Shown: positions 1 through 12,960, counted from the first letter of the stretch. The stretch: DNA of 64,000 bases from Chelonoidis abingdonii (GCF_003597395.2 NC_133770.1:293544253-293608252), one strand, 5' to 3'. Notes: generated by a model from the sequence alone, not told the origin. Numbers and translations: made by a program.

Positions 1-1539
1 ATACTCTTCCAACTCTGGGAAGTACTGACTCAAAGGACTTACTGTTGGTTGAAGCACCTAACTGGTCACAGAGGGACACATCATGTTCCCCCTTACTCCC
101 AAGTAGCTCCAGTGAATTCAATGAGCCACTGATATGTCAGCTGAGCACGGTTTGGCCCTAATTACTTACTAACTGCACCAAGAAAGCTCCACCCCTGGTT
201 TTGTTAATCAAAAGGGAAAAAAGACAGGATGAGTGGGTGACTGAAGGGACTGGTAATAAGGGAGAACAGAACTTAGGTTGCATGTCCAGACCTAGCCCTG
301 GTCAGTAATGACAAAGTCATGAAGCCGGCCCTGCGGGCTAGGTGAAATGAGTGTGTCAGTCCAGTTGTCAATGGAAAAATGTCCACATCACAGCAACTAC
401 CCTTGCAGTTGGGTTGATTGCTTCTCCTCTCCCTTTGACAATCTCAGACAATAGACTAAGAATTTAGTGGCTATGGAGTGAGGATGATTTAGATTGATAG
501 TTCACTGGGGCAAGCGGCTAATATAGGGCCCTGATCCTTATTGAGGTTTTAGACACTAGTGGAATATAAATAATGACCTCTAGATGTGTCATTCCCTATC
601 CCTCCCCTGCCCCCGCAGGATTCATGCATGGGGGGCAAAGGGGGAATGATTGCACTGTTATCCTGAGGCTAAATAGAACATTTCAACTTCCTGATGTCCC
701 AGTCTTTTCCTTTTCACATAAACGGTGTATATCCCATTGTTGTAAGTGAGAATTTGACTTGGAGCAAAGTAGAAAGAAAAAGTCACTAACAATTCTTCAG
801 ATATTTGGACTGATACTTTAGACGTTATGGCTACAGGTTAAGTGTAAAATAAACAAATATGCTAAGCAGTGAAAACCTTAGGAAATCTACAAACTACAGA
901 GGCTTTCAGAAGTGAGATTAGTACTGAGATGTAGTAGGGGAAAATAGCATATTATATGGGAGCATGTAGCACACATGGATTTTAGGGAAAGCTGCATATA
1001 TATATAATCTGTATTGCACTTAGCCCAGTGGAGACCCAATCCTCTAGGTGGTTTGGGCTTCTGAAAAATAAATCATAAATACTAAAAGGTTGTAGTCCTA
1101 CATTCTTTTTCCCTATGAGTCACTACTGAACCAGTGCACTCACCTAGTGTTTGGCTTTGGGCTGTTTGCTTTGTGAGTCACCTTTCAGCTGAGCCATAAA
1201 CCAGGTCACTGCCGATCTGACCCAGGAGGAAATTCCTTCCTGATCCCACATATTTAGGCAATCAGTTAGAGCCTGAGCATGTGAGCAAGAACCAGCCGGC
1301 CAAGCCCCTGAGAGAAAGTGCTCAGTGCTACCTCCTAGCATTGGCCCACTCTATCCAGTGTCCCATCTCCAGCCATGGTCCTCTCTGGTGCTTCAGAGGA
1401 AAGAGACAAACAAAACATACAGAATATATTTTGGGGGGAGAAGGGTGGGGAATCCTTCCCTGGTCTCTGTAGCATGTATTTTGGGAACATAAGAAATAAA
1501 CAAGAAGTGAGATCCAGCGCTGCTGAGCCCTGACCCCTG
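1..1539. other. Gene-free stretch, nothing recognised
   Basis: Ordinary AT-rich sequence with stop codons in all frames. The short open frames near 1144-1618 overlap each other on both strands and match no family I know. No repeat boundary, RNA gene or splice-flanked exon could be supported. Confidence 0.5.
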
Positions 1540-4500
1540 CCACGGGAAGCAACCTCCTCAGACAATCACACTCAAATGTGTTCAGTGTTGTCTCAGAACT
1601 AATTAAGTTGATTGCCACAACCTCTTATTGGGAGGCTGTTCCAGAACCTCATTCCTCTGATTAGAAACTTTCTAATTTCCTGCCTGAATTTGTTCAAGGC
1701 CAGTTTAGACCCATGTTGTGCCAACATTGTCCTTTATCTTAAATAGCTCTTCACCCTCCCAAGTGTTTACCCCTTGATGAATTTCATATCCTCTCTGTCT
1801 TCCTTCTGCTAGGCTAAACAATCAATGCTCTTCCAATCTCCTCTTATACAATAGGCCCTCCATTCCCCTGATTCCCCCCAGCAGCTCTTCTCTTTCAATT
1901 CACCTTTCTTGAACATGGGTGGCCAGAGTTGTACACAGTATTCCAGATGAGGTCTCAGAGTGCCTTGTGCAATGGCATTAATACTTCTCTATCTCTACTA
2001 TAAATGCCTCACCTGATACATCCTAGAATTGCATTTGCCTTTTTCACAGCTGCCTTGTGTTGGTGGCTTATATTCATCCTGTGACTGACCCATGCACTCA
2101 GGTTTCTTACCTTCTCTGTTGCTTCCAATTCATGATCTCCCCCTCCCCCCCGCCAAACTGTAGCAGAAATTCTTATTATTAGACTCTATGTGCATGTCTT
2201 TCACTTTGTACTATTGAGTTTCATCCCATTTCTGTTGCTCCAGTCTTCAAGGTCACCCAGATCTTCCTGTATAATATTCCAATCCTCCTCTGTACTGACA
2301 GTGCCTCCTAGCTTTGTATCATCAGCAAATTTCATTAGCACACACCTACTTTTTGTGCCACGGTCTATGAATAAAATTGGTTTCAAGACTTATCCTTGAG
2401 GAACTCCAGTAGTATCTCCCCTCCAGTCTGATAGTTCATCTTTCAGCACAACCCATTTTCTTTTCCCCTTTAGCGAGTTCCTTATCTACCTTATAATTCT
2501 TGTACTAAAGCCCATATTCTTTAATTTAACTAATAATTTCCCAAGTGGCATCATGTCAAATGTTTTACTGAAGTCCAAATACATTGGATCTACCATATTG
2601 CATTTTTGCTTATCTATAAAAAACACCAGTTATTTTCTCAAAGAAGAGAATCAGGTTAGTCTGGCATGATCTACCTCTGGTAAACCTATATTGCCTTATT
2701 CCTCTTACTGTTTACCTCCATGAATTTAATTATTCTTTCCTTCATAATTTGTTCTACAGCCTTGTATACTACTGAGGTTGGACCAACAGGTCTGTAATAG
2801 TCCGTATCACTTATTTTCCCTTTCTTAAATATAGGTACAATATTAACTATTCTCCAGTCATATGGTACTATTCCTGAATAGATAGATTTATTAAAACTCT
2901 TTGCTGCCGGACTAACCAGCTCATGTGTCAGGTCTTTCAGTATTCTAGAATGACAATTATACTGTCCCTCCAGTCAGAGCTCATTAAGCTATACTTCTTT
3001 CTTCCACCTCAGATGTGGTAATTTCCATTTCTATACACTAATTTCCATTAACCTTCCTGCCTTCATGCCCATATTATCATCCTTATTGAAAACTGAGGCA
3101 AAGTAGTTATTTAGTTTTGGGGACATAGCTTATTTTTAATCCCCTTCCCATCCCTGCTCCATAGAAGCCCAACCTCATCCTTCCTTATTCTCTTTTTATA
3201 TAGATAACTTTAAAAAACCCTCTTATTATTTACTTTCTTTGGCAAGAGCTTATTCATCTTGGCTTTTAGCAATTCTCATTTTATTCTGACATTTTCTAAT
3301 CTCCAAGGTGTAGCTTTCCTTTCCGATCAATCCATTGTTCCATTCCCTGTAGGCTCTCTGCCTACTTCTAACAACCTTTTTGAGGTGCTCATTCATCCAG
3401 TTGGGTCCAGAGCTTTTCCCTACAACTTTTTCCCGTGTTTGGATGAAAATTGCAGATAGTTTTATAGAGGTGATTTGAAGAAATTCCAAGCTTCCTGCAC
3501 ATTTAAGTCCATGAGCTCTTAGGTCCAGCTGACTTCTTTAACCAATTCCCATCCTTTTCCAGTCTGCCCTTTTGAAATAAATATTTATAGTTGATGACCT
3601 TGTTTTGATTATCCTGCCTTTTAATCTAAACTAGATCAACTCATGATCACTCTATCCAGGGTTATTTCCTATGACCAGCTGGTCTGTGATGTCCTCACTA
3701 TTTATAAAAACAAAACCTAAAATTATATAATCTTTTGTTGGTTCAGTGACAACTGGATGAAGAAAGCTGTCTATCATATCCAGGAATGACTGGCCCTACC
3801 CGTATTAGTAGCATTCATTCTCCAGTCTATATCTGGGAAACTATTTTTCCATTTTTATACAATTCCCAATAATATTTATTTCTTTAATAATAGTAAAGAA
3901 ACCTCTATCTATATCTGAGTCTGACCCTACAGGCCTATAGCAGACCACTAACACTATCCCAACAGAACCTCTTCTACAATCCTTCCACAAAGTGATTTTG
4001 ACCCAAACAGATAGGGTAGCACTGTACACAATCAGTTTACCATTATTTCTCTCTCTCTCCTAAACAGTAAATACCTTCAATACTTGTATTTCAAACATGA
4101 ATGCTATTCCACCATGTTTCTGTAATCCCTATAAGGCCTGGTTTGGCCTCCTACACTAGTAGTTCCAGTTCCTCCCTTTCATGTCCCAGACCAGGTCCAC
4201 CGACTGCAATTCCGGTGGCTGGGGGCACTCGGGCAATTGCCCCCTTTGTCCTGCCCACCCCCACCAGCAGGCCTGGCCCACACTCCTTGCATTTGTGTAT
4301 AAACATTTCAGTTGCTTCCTTCAAACTTCACCCAGTTTTCCAGCCTTTTCACTAACTGTAACACTTACCTCACTACTAGTTCAATCACTATTTGTACTTT
4401 CTTTCTCCTTGCTGTCCGTGCTCTTACCTTGTGGTGTTCTATTTATCCCTCTCTATATCTTCAGTGAGCTTAATTTCATCCTCCTCTTTTGTTCTCTGTC

Positions 4501-4700
4501 ACAGTCCCCTTTTCATCATCATTTTTCCCAAGCCTCTGGTCCCTGGCTGTCTCCCTCACCTCTTCTGCCTTTCCTTTCCCACCTCACCAGCCCATTTTCT
4601 ACCTATTTCTGCTCCTTGTTTCCCAGCACAGCAAACCTATCACTCAACTTGATTTCACCACCACTAGCTGGTCTCTTCCTCTGGCATGTCCTCATGGAGG
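1540..4700 (-). mobile_element. Degraded CR1 LINE, antisense, most of ORF2
   Basis: Read on the minus strand, this shows parts of a CR1 ORF2 in the right order. Near 4110-4170 is an endonuclease start with GLIGITETWW. At 3841-4029 is a later endonuclease piece with VVCYRPVGSDSD. At 3250-3489 is the linker between endonuclease and reverse transcriptase. At 2201-2386 is the reverse-transcriptase core with an intact FADDTKLGG. The 3' tail lies leftward to about 1540-1620. Frames are broken by many stops and indels, so it is dead. Sequence from 4200 to 4700 is pyrimidine-rich and may be the 5' part of the same copy, but I could not confirm this. The 203-codon plus-strand frame at 4181-4792 is a by-product of the pyrimidine bias. 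Confidence 0.85.
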
Positions 4701-4800
4701 AGAGGATGTTATGGAGGAGGGGAAATCGAGTGCCTCTAGGAGAGCCAAACAAAATTCTTCCTGCATTTTCCAAATGTTTACATAATTTTTAAATAACCAC

Positions 4801-5695
4801 AACATTTATGACCCATTGTAAATACTATATTTCAACACAGTACATTTTTGAACATATGTAACAATTTTTATATTAAACAGGAGGGAATGACCAAGGCTGT
4901 TAATTCGAATTGGTCTTGTTACAGCAACTCTAAGTATTTCCATAATCAGATTTAGGTGTCTCTCCATGGCAAGAGGCTTTGTGTTCCAGGATTGTAGGTA
5001 AATAAATTACAAGCTTGCCTTTCAAAGTCTTTATCATAATTATACAAGTCTGGTATAATCTTGCATGTAATTGGAGGTGAGCATATCTTATCCAAGTCAG
5101 TTGATAATGATGTGCTGCCAATATTTTAAGGAAGACTGAGAGAAAATCTCTTTAAATCCATTATAAACTTCCCTCGGGGCATATGTGACAGGAACAGACT
5201 GAGAGGGGAACCTGTTTATTGAGTCATATTAAAGGGGGAATCATTCATTTTTTTCTATTTTAAATATAACTGCTCTCTTGTAACCATTACCCAGGAAGGA
5301 GGCACCCACTTCAGCCAGATTTTGCTGAAGAAGTATATACTCCGTTCTTAAAAATATACGGAATCTATTGACAGCACAGCACTGATAACTGGTACAGTCT
5401 GAAGAGGGCAGTTGAGGTGAAGGTCTTTATAAAGGGATTCACAGACATCCTCTCCTAGGACACTTCCAAAATTATTTCATTTGGTGCAATCTGGAGCATT
5501 CTTATGGCAAAACATTTGCTCTTCAGGGGCTGACTTTTTTAAAATGTCATCTCTAGCAATATCTGGAGAGGGGGCTGAATGTCATTTAAGAAGGATGGAA
5601 ATCATTCCAGCCCTTCCCCTTAAAATGCAAGCAGAATTTTTAAAAAAGAATCCCTGCAACAACCTAGTGTTCCCTTCTGCATGTCAGATACTTTG
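4801..5695. other. Gene-free stretch, nothing recognised
   Basis: AT-rich unique-looking sequence with no long frame, no repeat ends and no RNA gene that I can support. Confidence 0.4.
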
Positions 5696-5815
5696 TATTT
5701 ATACTATTGTTTGTATTGTGGTAGCATGTAACATTCTAAATCAAGATCAGGGACCCATTGTAGGAAGCATTGTACAAATGCTGAGGAAGACACAGTTCCT
5801 GCCTTGAAACTTGTG
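5696..5815 (+). repeat. Old dispersed repeat, copy 1
   Basis: This shares its layout with 6318-6436: a segment about crossing a short invariant phrase (CATTGTACAAATGCTGAGG here), followed by a 'cagttcctgcc' block. Similar elements are common in turtle and crocodilian DNA, but I cannot name the family with confidence. Confidence 0.45.
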
Positions 5816-6317
5816 GCATGTAAGGCTCTGATCCTGCAAAGAATTGTGGGAGGGCACCAGACTATGCCCCTACCGAACAAAATGCTGGATCTGGGCTTAA
5901 TCAGACAAAATGCATCAACAATCTGAGGAGTGGGTGGATGAGGACACAAGAATATGTGGTGGCATAATCAGATTGTTTGGAACAAGATTTGCTCAAGCAG
6001 GATAATGCAGGTATCAACAGAATTGTTTTCAAACCTAGTGTGACACATATGCATTTTAGTTCTTCATACAAATGTAGTATGTGTATTTTGGAACCATGAG
6101 GGTTTTGAGTTTCTGTCATATTGGATGTTGTAGATGTAATTTTCCTTCAATAGGTGAAGAGTTGTAGTTAAATGTCGACCACCACCTTTGTAGTGTTTTT
6201 ATTCGAGCAAAATCTTATGAAGCAAGTGCTCCCAAATCCACAAGATAACTTCCCTTTTCAGTCTTGGGTTTGCATAATGACTCACTTTATATTTTGTTAC
6301 AGTTAACTAAAGAAATT

Positions 6318-6436
6318 ATTTCATTAGTAGTTATTTAACATTTATATTATGGAAGCACTTAGAGGCCAACAAAGTGCTAGGTGCTGTACAAATATATAGT
6401 AAACAGTTCCTGCCCCAAATTGCTTACTGTCTAAAA
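6318..6436 (+). repeat. Old dispersed repeat, copy 2, split by a hAT
   Basis: Same family as 5696-5815, with the blocks 'ctaggtgctgtacaaat' and 'cagttcctgcccc'. It stops at 6436 and its expected continuation (GTCTAAAA then 'gatggacaagatg') resumes at 6837-6900. The hAT element between them therefore inserted into this older repeat. Confidence 0.55.
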
Positions 6437-6836
6437 CAGGAGTAGCCAATCTGAGTCTGAGAAGGAGTCAGAATTTAAACAATGTACATTGCCAAAGAGT
6501 CACAGTAATACATCAGCAGCTCCCCACACCCGCTCCCAGCATCTCTCACCCACCAGCAGCCCTGCTAATCAGCGCCTTCCCCTCCCTCTCTGCACCTCCG
6601 GATCAGCTGTCTTGAGGCATGCAGGAGGCTCTGGGAGGGGGAGGGGGGAAGAGTGAAGGCATAGTAGGCTCAGGGGAGGGGACAGGGCATGTGGCAGAGC
6701 AAGGGGTTGAGCAGTGAGCATGTCCTGGCACACTGGAAAGTTGGCGCCTGTAGCTCCAGCCCAGAGTCGGTGGCTACACAAGGAGCCGCATATTAACTTC
6801 TGAAGAGCTGCATGTGGCTACAGGTTGGCCACCCTG
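6437..6836. mobile_element. Non-autonomous hAT element with perfect 8-bp TSD
   Basis: The 400-bp element starts CAGGAGTAGCCAA and ends TTGGCCACCCTG, which are imperfect inverted repeats of each other. It is flanked by identical 8-bp direct repeats GTCTAAAA at 6429-6436 and 6837-6844, the target-site length expected of hAT transposons. A second copy lies at 25042-25442. There is no transposase; the internal sequence is GC-rich. Confidence 0.9.
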
Positions 6837-6900
6837 GTCTAAAAGATGATACATAACAGATGGACAAGATGAATAAGCAGCTCAGGGTGGGGAAGAGAAG

Positions 6901-8759
6901 GCAACAACCACGAAAAACAGGATGTGCATAATTCTTAGCCAGTCAGGAGAAGTAATCACAACTCATGAGAAATAAGCATCCCCTTTATATAATTGTTAGG
7001 GTCCATATTGACCAACTTCCTCTATGGGTCTGTACTTTACCTACATACACAAGACTGATCTGGCCATTGAACATGTCATCTCACTGACTCATGTCATCTT
7101 AGGCTGAGGACTAAAAGCCTGGGGTATCTATAAATTGCTCCCTCTAAACCGTACAGGTAGGGTCACCTTGTTTGCTACTCACTTCTATGTATCTGGTTAC
7201 ATTACTTTGCAACGTTGTGTTTATACTGACTTCCTCACTTCTTAGAAGATATTGGGTAAATTAACTCTGAAAAATTCTAAAAACACTGCAGAAAAGATAA
7301 ACCCAACTCAAGATTCAACAGAAAAAAGAGGGCAAAGAATGAAAACCTGAATTACTCTGAGTGATCTCTGAAAAAAGCCTTTGATTAATAATTCACCTTT
7401 TGGTTGAAAAATTCACTTTGGTCTTTGAGGAACTGGCCACCCTAGAGAAAAGGGAGATTGTTTTTACTCTGGAATAAATGAGAGACTGAGAAAATAGACT
7501 GTCACATCACTTTTCTTAGCCAAAGTTTGGCAGTTCCAGATTTCTTTTGAGCACAGAAAAACACAAAGTAGGAAGACAACCGCCGGATATTAGGCTGTCG
7601 TGGGTATTAATGTAATCATTGTCTGAGTATGGAGAAAATGAAAATGATTAACCATATGGGCCAGTCATTTACAAAAACAAGGTCCCTATTGTCAGCCCCG
7701 GTATGGGGAGCAAAACCTTAGGAAGATGCCATGATTGCTTAGCACAACATCACAGCCTTGTGGTTGGTTGGGTTTTGGTTTGGAGTTGGGGATGATCTCA
7801 TGAAGAATGTGGGAGGCTTCTCCCCTAAGTGCTATGATTCCCCATCCCCTCCCCTCCCAAAAGCCATGGCAGAGCAAGGAGCTTAAAGTTAAATCTGCTT
7901 TCCTCCGCTTTATAATTCATGACCCTCTCAACAGAGGAATTGGTTGCTGGCTCACCTCTGCACCATGCAATCCCTCATAGGAAGCAGGAACTATTGCTGT
8001 TTGAAGCTATAGGTAACATGGTAACAGGCATAAAGATGTTCTCTGCTCTATGAGGTCAACACACCTGCCATGAATGTAATATGTGGACCTGATCATGTTT
8101 TATAGTGTACATACAGGAGTATTAGAATACAGATGGTATATTTAGTTATGTAAATGCTACATCTTTGCTTTCTGTGTATTGCTCTTTTAAATCTCTAAGA
8201 ACTACTTCATACAAAGAAAGGTGGCAATTCTGGGCCCCATTCACTGTTGCCCTGCATCTTGCAGAGTTATGTGCACTGGTGCAAAGTGAACATAACATGC
8301 TGCCAAACCAAGATGGTACCATTTTGCATCCACTCTGTGCTTATGCAAATGATGAGTCAGCCCTCTGGGCCAGATCCTTGGCTAGTGTAAATTTAAGTCA
8401 GTGGAGCCATGTTGAGGATTTTGCCATTAACATTTTAGTTCAGAGAAGACTGTCACAGAGCGGAGACACACACTGCGCACTCTCTTATGGAGAATTTACT
8501 TGTGTTCCTTCTTGTTTTGTTTTTCTCTTAAAACTAAAAATCATTCAGACTGAACATATCTGTGTAGTCACTCTTTATATATGGAAAACATAACAGCATT
8601 TTGAGTGGTGAGAACAAACCTGGAATAATCTTCTTGAATTACCTTGTAATGTGGATTTGAAAAATAACTTAACAGTGCACAAGGATTTGAGATGACAGAA
8701 GATTAGATTGTATTTAACATAACACATTCTGTTTGTTCATGCTGACTTTTTATGGAGTG
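6901..8759. other. Gene-free stretch with one faint old repeat
   Basis: No gene is supported. The 142-codon frame at 8165-8593 has no family features. Its last part (about 8430-8590) resembles 32640-32790, sharing a 'cattcag.ctgaa' block and the preceding T-rich run, so it is probably an old dispersed repeat rather than coding sequence. Confidence 0.45.
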
Positions 8760-8885
8760 TGTGATGTAGAGGTTACTACAGAGGACTGAGAGGTAGGTGG
8801 GGACTGGTTTCTATTGTGTGTTGATTCACTGAATTAACTTTGTGACCTTGGGGAAGAAACTTGATTTTAATGTGCTTCAGTCAAA
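8760..8885 (+). repeat. MIR-like SINE fragment
   Basis: It contains the typical MIR central phrase 'tgtgaccttggggaag' followed by a diverged 'tgtgcttcag'. It is old and truncated, and shares this phrase with the clearer copy at 56110-56285. Confidence 0.55.
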
Positions 8886-9742
8886 GTTAGTTATAAAACA
8901 CTGATATGTTTTCCAAATATACTGCAGCACTCTAAATGTTTCTTGGGACACTAAAGTAAAACAGAGAAGATTGTTTTCTTCATTTAAAAACAATAATTTG
9001 TGGTTAGTCCATGTTGTAATTGTGGTTTATTTTAAATCAGGGTGTGGAGCTTGTACCCATGAATAGGCAGCAGAGATATCTGAAGCATTTGTAAATTGTT
9101 GCATGGGTGAAGGAGGGTTGCTACATAATAACAGCACACCCTGGTGTTTTTTTGTTGGTTCAAATCTCTCATCGGGATAATGCACTAACAGACTATCGTA
9201 CTTTCAGACTTGAGCCTACATTTTTTTATCGCACTGCTACAAACACCAAAAAGTGCCATGCAGCATAAAAACAGCTATAAAACTATCAAAATCCTATCAG
9301 TGGCCTATGGCTGGGTAGAATTTAGGGAACTGAAAGTACAAGTGTCATGTTGAGCAGGTCAGATTTGAGGGATGTGTCATGCCCCAGGCAAACAAAATAA
9401 TGTGGATATTGACCCTCTACGCATTCTGTAGGAAGGCAGCTGTTCTGCAGCTCTGAGTTAGATCTGACAATCTTTCCTATGCAGATGTTTGTAATATTCG
9501 GAGTATATGTATTAGTCTGGATCTTTGCAAAAACAGGGCAATTTCATGGTAGTTCATCCCTCCAGAGAGGGTTGTCATGAAAAACAGATCTTCTCCCCCG
9601 GAAATCTAAGCTGATTAATACTGTTCAGAAACCAAAGCCATTGGTTGCCTGTTTATTATAAGCATGGATAAGTTGGTAAAACACAATGCTGCATCGATGC
9701 TGATGATCCGTCGTAGTGATGGTTATCATGTCTCTCATAATT
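8886..9742. other. Gene-free stretch, nothing recognised
   Basis: AT-rich sequence without supported genes or repeat boundaries. It ends in the 9-bp target repeat CTCATAATT (9734-9742) of the next element. Confidence 0.4.
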
Positions 9743-10454
9743 AAGGCTATGTTTTAGTCATGAGTATTTTTAATAAAAGTCATGGACAGGTCACGGGCAG
9801 TAAACAAAAATTCACGGACTGTGACCTTTCTATGACTTTTACTATATACCCCTGACTAAATTTTGGGGGAAGGATTAGCCCGGAGGCACGTGTCCTGGGA
9901 TCCCGCTGGTGCTAGCGGGGAGGGTTGGCATGGCTGGCTGGCAGGCTCCCTAGCTGGCTTTGCACCTCGCTGGAAGCAGTGACATCCCCTCCCTTAGCTT
10001 CTAGGTGAAGGCGTGGCCAGGCAGCTCTGGGCGCTGCCTCTGCCCCGAGCGCCAGCTCTGCAGGTCCAATTGGCCAGGAACTGTGGCCTATGGGAACTGC
10101 AGGGGTGGTGCCTGCAGGTGGAGACAGCGTGCAGAGCTACCTGACTCCGCCTATACCTAGGAGCTGGGGAAGGGGGATGTTGCCGCTTCCGGGGAACCTC
10201 CCAAGGTTAGGGTTAGAGCTCTCACCCTGTCCTGTCTCCTGCCCCCCGCCCCCCACAGCTGCAGGGGGGCGGGGTGTGAGACACAGTGGCCCAAGACTGC
10301 CCCAGCAGCAGCCGGTACCGCTAGCCCTCGGGGACTGCCTGAGCTGTTCAGGTGGCCCCCGGGCCAGGAACAGCACCTTCTGAAGAAATCATGGAGGTCA
10401 CAAAGTCATGGAATCTGTGGCTTCCATGGCCTCTGTGACAAACTCTTAGACTTA
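9743..10454. mobile_element. Non-autonomous DNA transposon with GC-rich core
   Basis: The element is flanked by identical 9-bp direct repeats CTCATAATT at 9734-9742 and 10455-10463. Its ends (AAGGCTATGTTTTAGTC and, on the other strand, TAAGTCTAAGAG) are loosely inverted. Near the left end, 'aaaagtcatggacaggtcac' is mirrored by 'gtgacctttctatgactttt' at about 9774-9842, a strong hairpin. The core is GC-rich and produces spurious opposing frames at 10090-10383. Confidence 0.75.
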
Positions 10455-10540
10455 CTCATAATTCATTTGGTTTAACAAAGAGTCACCAATTACACAGGTG
10501 GCCCAAGAGCCTCTCTGCCTGGTTGGCCACATCTTTATAA

Positions 10541-11870
10541 CATAAGAATGACCATACTGGATCAGACTAAAGGTCCAGTTAGCCCAATATCCTGTCTTCT
10601 GACAGTGGCCAATGCCAGATGCTTCAAACAGAGCTGAACAGAACAGAGAGGTCTAGGATCTAGCAGTCAGAGGCTTAGGGACACCCACATCATAGGGTTG
10701 CGTCCCTGACCATCTCAGCTAATAGCCTTTGATGGACCTATCCTCTGTGAACTTATCTAACCCTTTTTTGAACCCAGTTATACTTTTTTGTCTTCACAAT
10801 GTCCCTTGACAATGAATTTCTCTCTCATGCCATGATTCCTTACTTTGCTTAACAGCCTTTGGTGTGGGGCCTTGTCAAAGGCTTTCTGAAAATCTAAGTG
10901 CACTATATGTACTGGATCAACCTTGTCCACATTTGTTGCCGCCCTCAAAGAATTCTAATAGATTGGTGAGGCAATATTTCCCTTTACAAAAGCCATGCTG
11001 ACTCTTCCCCAACATTATGTCTGATCATTCTGTTCTTTATGATAGTTTCAACCAATCTGCTTGTTACTGAAGTCACGCTTACCAGCTTGGAGTTGGCAGT
11101 TTTGCCTCTGGAGCTTTTTTAAAAAATCTGTCACATTAGCTATCTTCCAGTCATCTGGTACAGCGATAGGTTACACTCTGCATATAGTAGTTCTTCAATT
11201 TCACCTTTGAGCTTTCAGAACTCTTTGGTGAATACCATCTGGTCCTGATAACTTATTACACTTTAATTTATCAATTTGTTCCAAAAGCTCCTCTATCGAC
11301 ACCTCAATCTGGGACAGTTCCTTCAGTTTTGTCACCTAAAAAGAATGGTTCAAGTGTTGAAATTTTCTTGAAATCCTCTGCAGTGAAGACCAATGCAAAG
11401 AATTAATTTAGCATCTCCACAACAGCGTTGTCTTCCTTGAATGCTCCTTTAGCACCTTGATCATCCAGTGAGCCTGCTGATTGTTTGGCAAACTTCTTTC
11501 TCCTTGCTTTTGCTGTTAGTTTTTGTGTCTTTTGCTAGTTGCTCTTCAGATTCTTTTTTGGCCTGCCTAGCTACACTTTTTTATCCTTGACTTGCCAGAG
11601 TTTATGATTCTTTCTATTTTCCTATTTGACTTCCAATTTTTAAAGGAAGCCTTTTTGCCTCTAACTCTCTCTCTTTTACTCTGTCTAGCCATGGTGGTTT
11701 TTTTGATCCTTTTACTATTTATTTTTATTTGCGGTATACATTTAATTTATGCCTCTATTATGGTGTTTTTAAAAAGTTTCTGTGGAGCTGGCAGGCATTT
11801 CCTTTTAATTTCCATGTAACTAATTTCCTCCTGTTTATTTTATGTTCACAAGGGTTCTTAACTTTCCTTC
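10541..11870 (-). mobile_element. CR1 LINE fragment, antisense, internally deleted
   Basis: The left end (10541-10830) is a CR1 3' tail, recognisable from 'ggatcagactaaaggtcca' and 'cagtggccaatgccag'. From about 10830 it jumps to reverse-transcriptase-encoding sequence, and near 11230-11260 the minus strand reads LSGPDGIHQRV, the start of the CR1 reverse transcriptase. The C-terminal half of the polymerase is missing between tail and core. This could be an internal deletion or two CR1 fragments joined. The plus-strand frame at 11592-11819 is a shadow. Confidence 0.8.
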
Positions 11871-12084
11871 TGTAGCGCCATACAGAGTCACTTGCAGTTG
11901 TTCCTCACATTCAACCCAAAATCCTCTGTACAAGTTCTTATGGGGCTTTAAAGGAGGTGCCAGTTCCTAAAGAGTTTCATAGAAGACGTGACTGAAATTA
12001 TTAAATATCATGTGTGTAGTATCATAAATTAACGGAGTGCTTTACAGATTAAAGTACGCAGTGTAGTTGTAACTGAGTTGTTCC

Positions 12085-12960
12085 TAGGATATTAGAGAGA
12101 CAAGGTGAGTGAGGAAATATCTTTTATTGCAGCAACTTCTGCTGGTGAGAGAGAGAGAGAGAAGCTTTTGAGCCACACAGAGCTCTTCTTCAGGTCTGAG
12201 AACTACTCCCAGTGTCACAGCAAAATGCAAGATGGAACAGATTGTTTAGCATAACACATTAGCATGTTCAAAGTTGAGTGGCCTGATAACATCTCTGCAG
12301 TCATGGAACAAAAAGAGGAGGTTAGTGGGCTACAGATTGTTGTAGTAATCCATAAATCCAGTGTCTCTGGTTAGTCCATGATTTTGAGTGTCTAGCAGAG
12401 TAATGAATTTAAGCTTGCAGGCTCGTCTTCTGAAAGTGTTGTGCAGCTTTTCTTTGAGCATAAGGACTGATAGGCCACTTATCAAGTATGACTGGTTTGT
12501 GAAAAGTGTTCATCTACAGGTGATAGATTGTTTTTGTCTTTTATCATTTTCCTGTGTGTGTGTGCATTTGAGAGCATAGTGATTGTCTGGTATCACCCAC
12601 GTAGTTGTTGTTGTTGTGGCATTTAGTGCACTGGATGAGACCCCACATGCTTTGATAAACATGTATAGGAACCAGTGATCTTGAAAGGTGTGTTGTGGGG
12701 GCATAGATCATTGTAGCAGTGGAGATATGTCTGCAAGTCTTGCATCTGTAGTTGTCACCTGCCATCCCACACTGGAATCCATACAGGATATCATCGAACA
12801 ACTACACAAGCCATACTTGATGGGGACCCCATCATAAAAGAGATCTTTCCTGAATCCCCATTTCTGGCCTTCAAACAACCCCACAACCTCTCCAATCTCA
12901 TCATCGGTAGCAAGATCCCCACAGACCGGGACACACCAACTCAAAGTGGCACCAAGACTC
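12085..12960 (-). mobile_element. Penelope-like element, 3' half with GIY-YIG remnant
   Basis: On the minus strand, 12801-12544 encodes a degraded C-terminal GIY-YIG-type module. It contains RCKTCRHIST, then LIQCTKC and YVGDTRQSL, in the order and spacing typical of Penelope-like retroelements. The region to 12230 continues as remnants of the usual tail of the protein. The element ends near 12085-12190 with a hammerhead-like terminal segment: CTGAAGA, a GAGCT/GGCTC stem, then AAAA where the ribozyme needs GAAA. It is 5' truncated near 12960 and has stops and frameshifts. The same terminal sequence recurs at 53840-53937. Confidence 0.8.

Noticed and set aside
4181..4792. 203-codon plus-strand frame
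   Set aside because: It overlaps the 5' side of an antisense CR1 and is driven by a pyrimidine-rich strand.
8165..8593. 142-codon frame as a possible small gene
   Set aside because: No start context, domain or signal peptide is recognisable, and part of it recurs near 32640-32790, suggesting a repeat.
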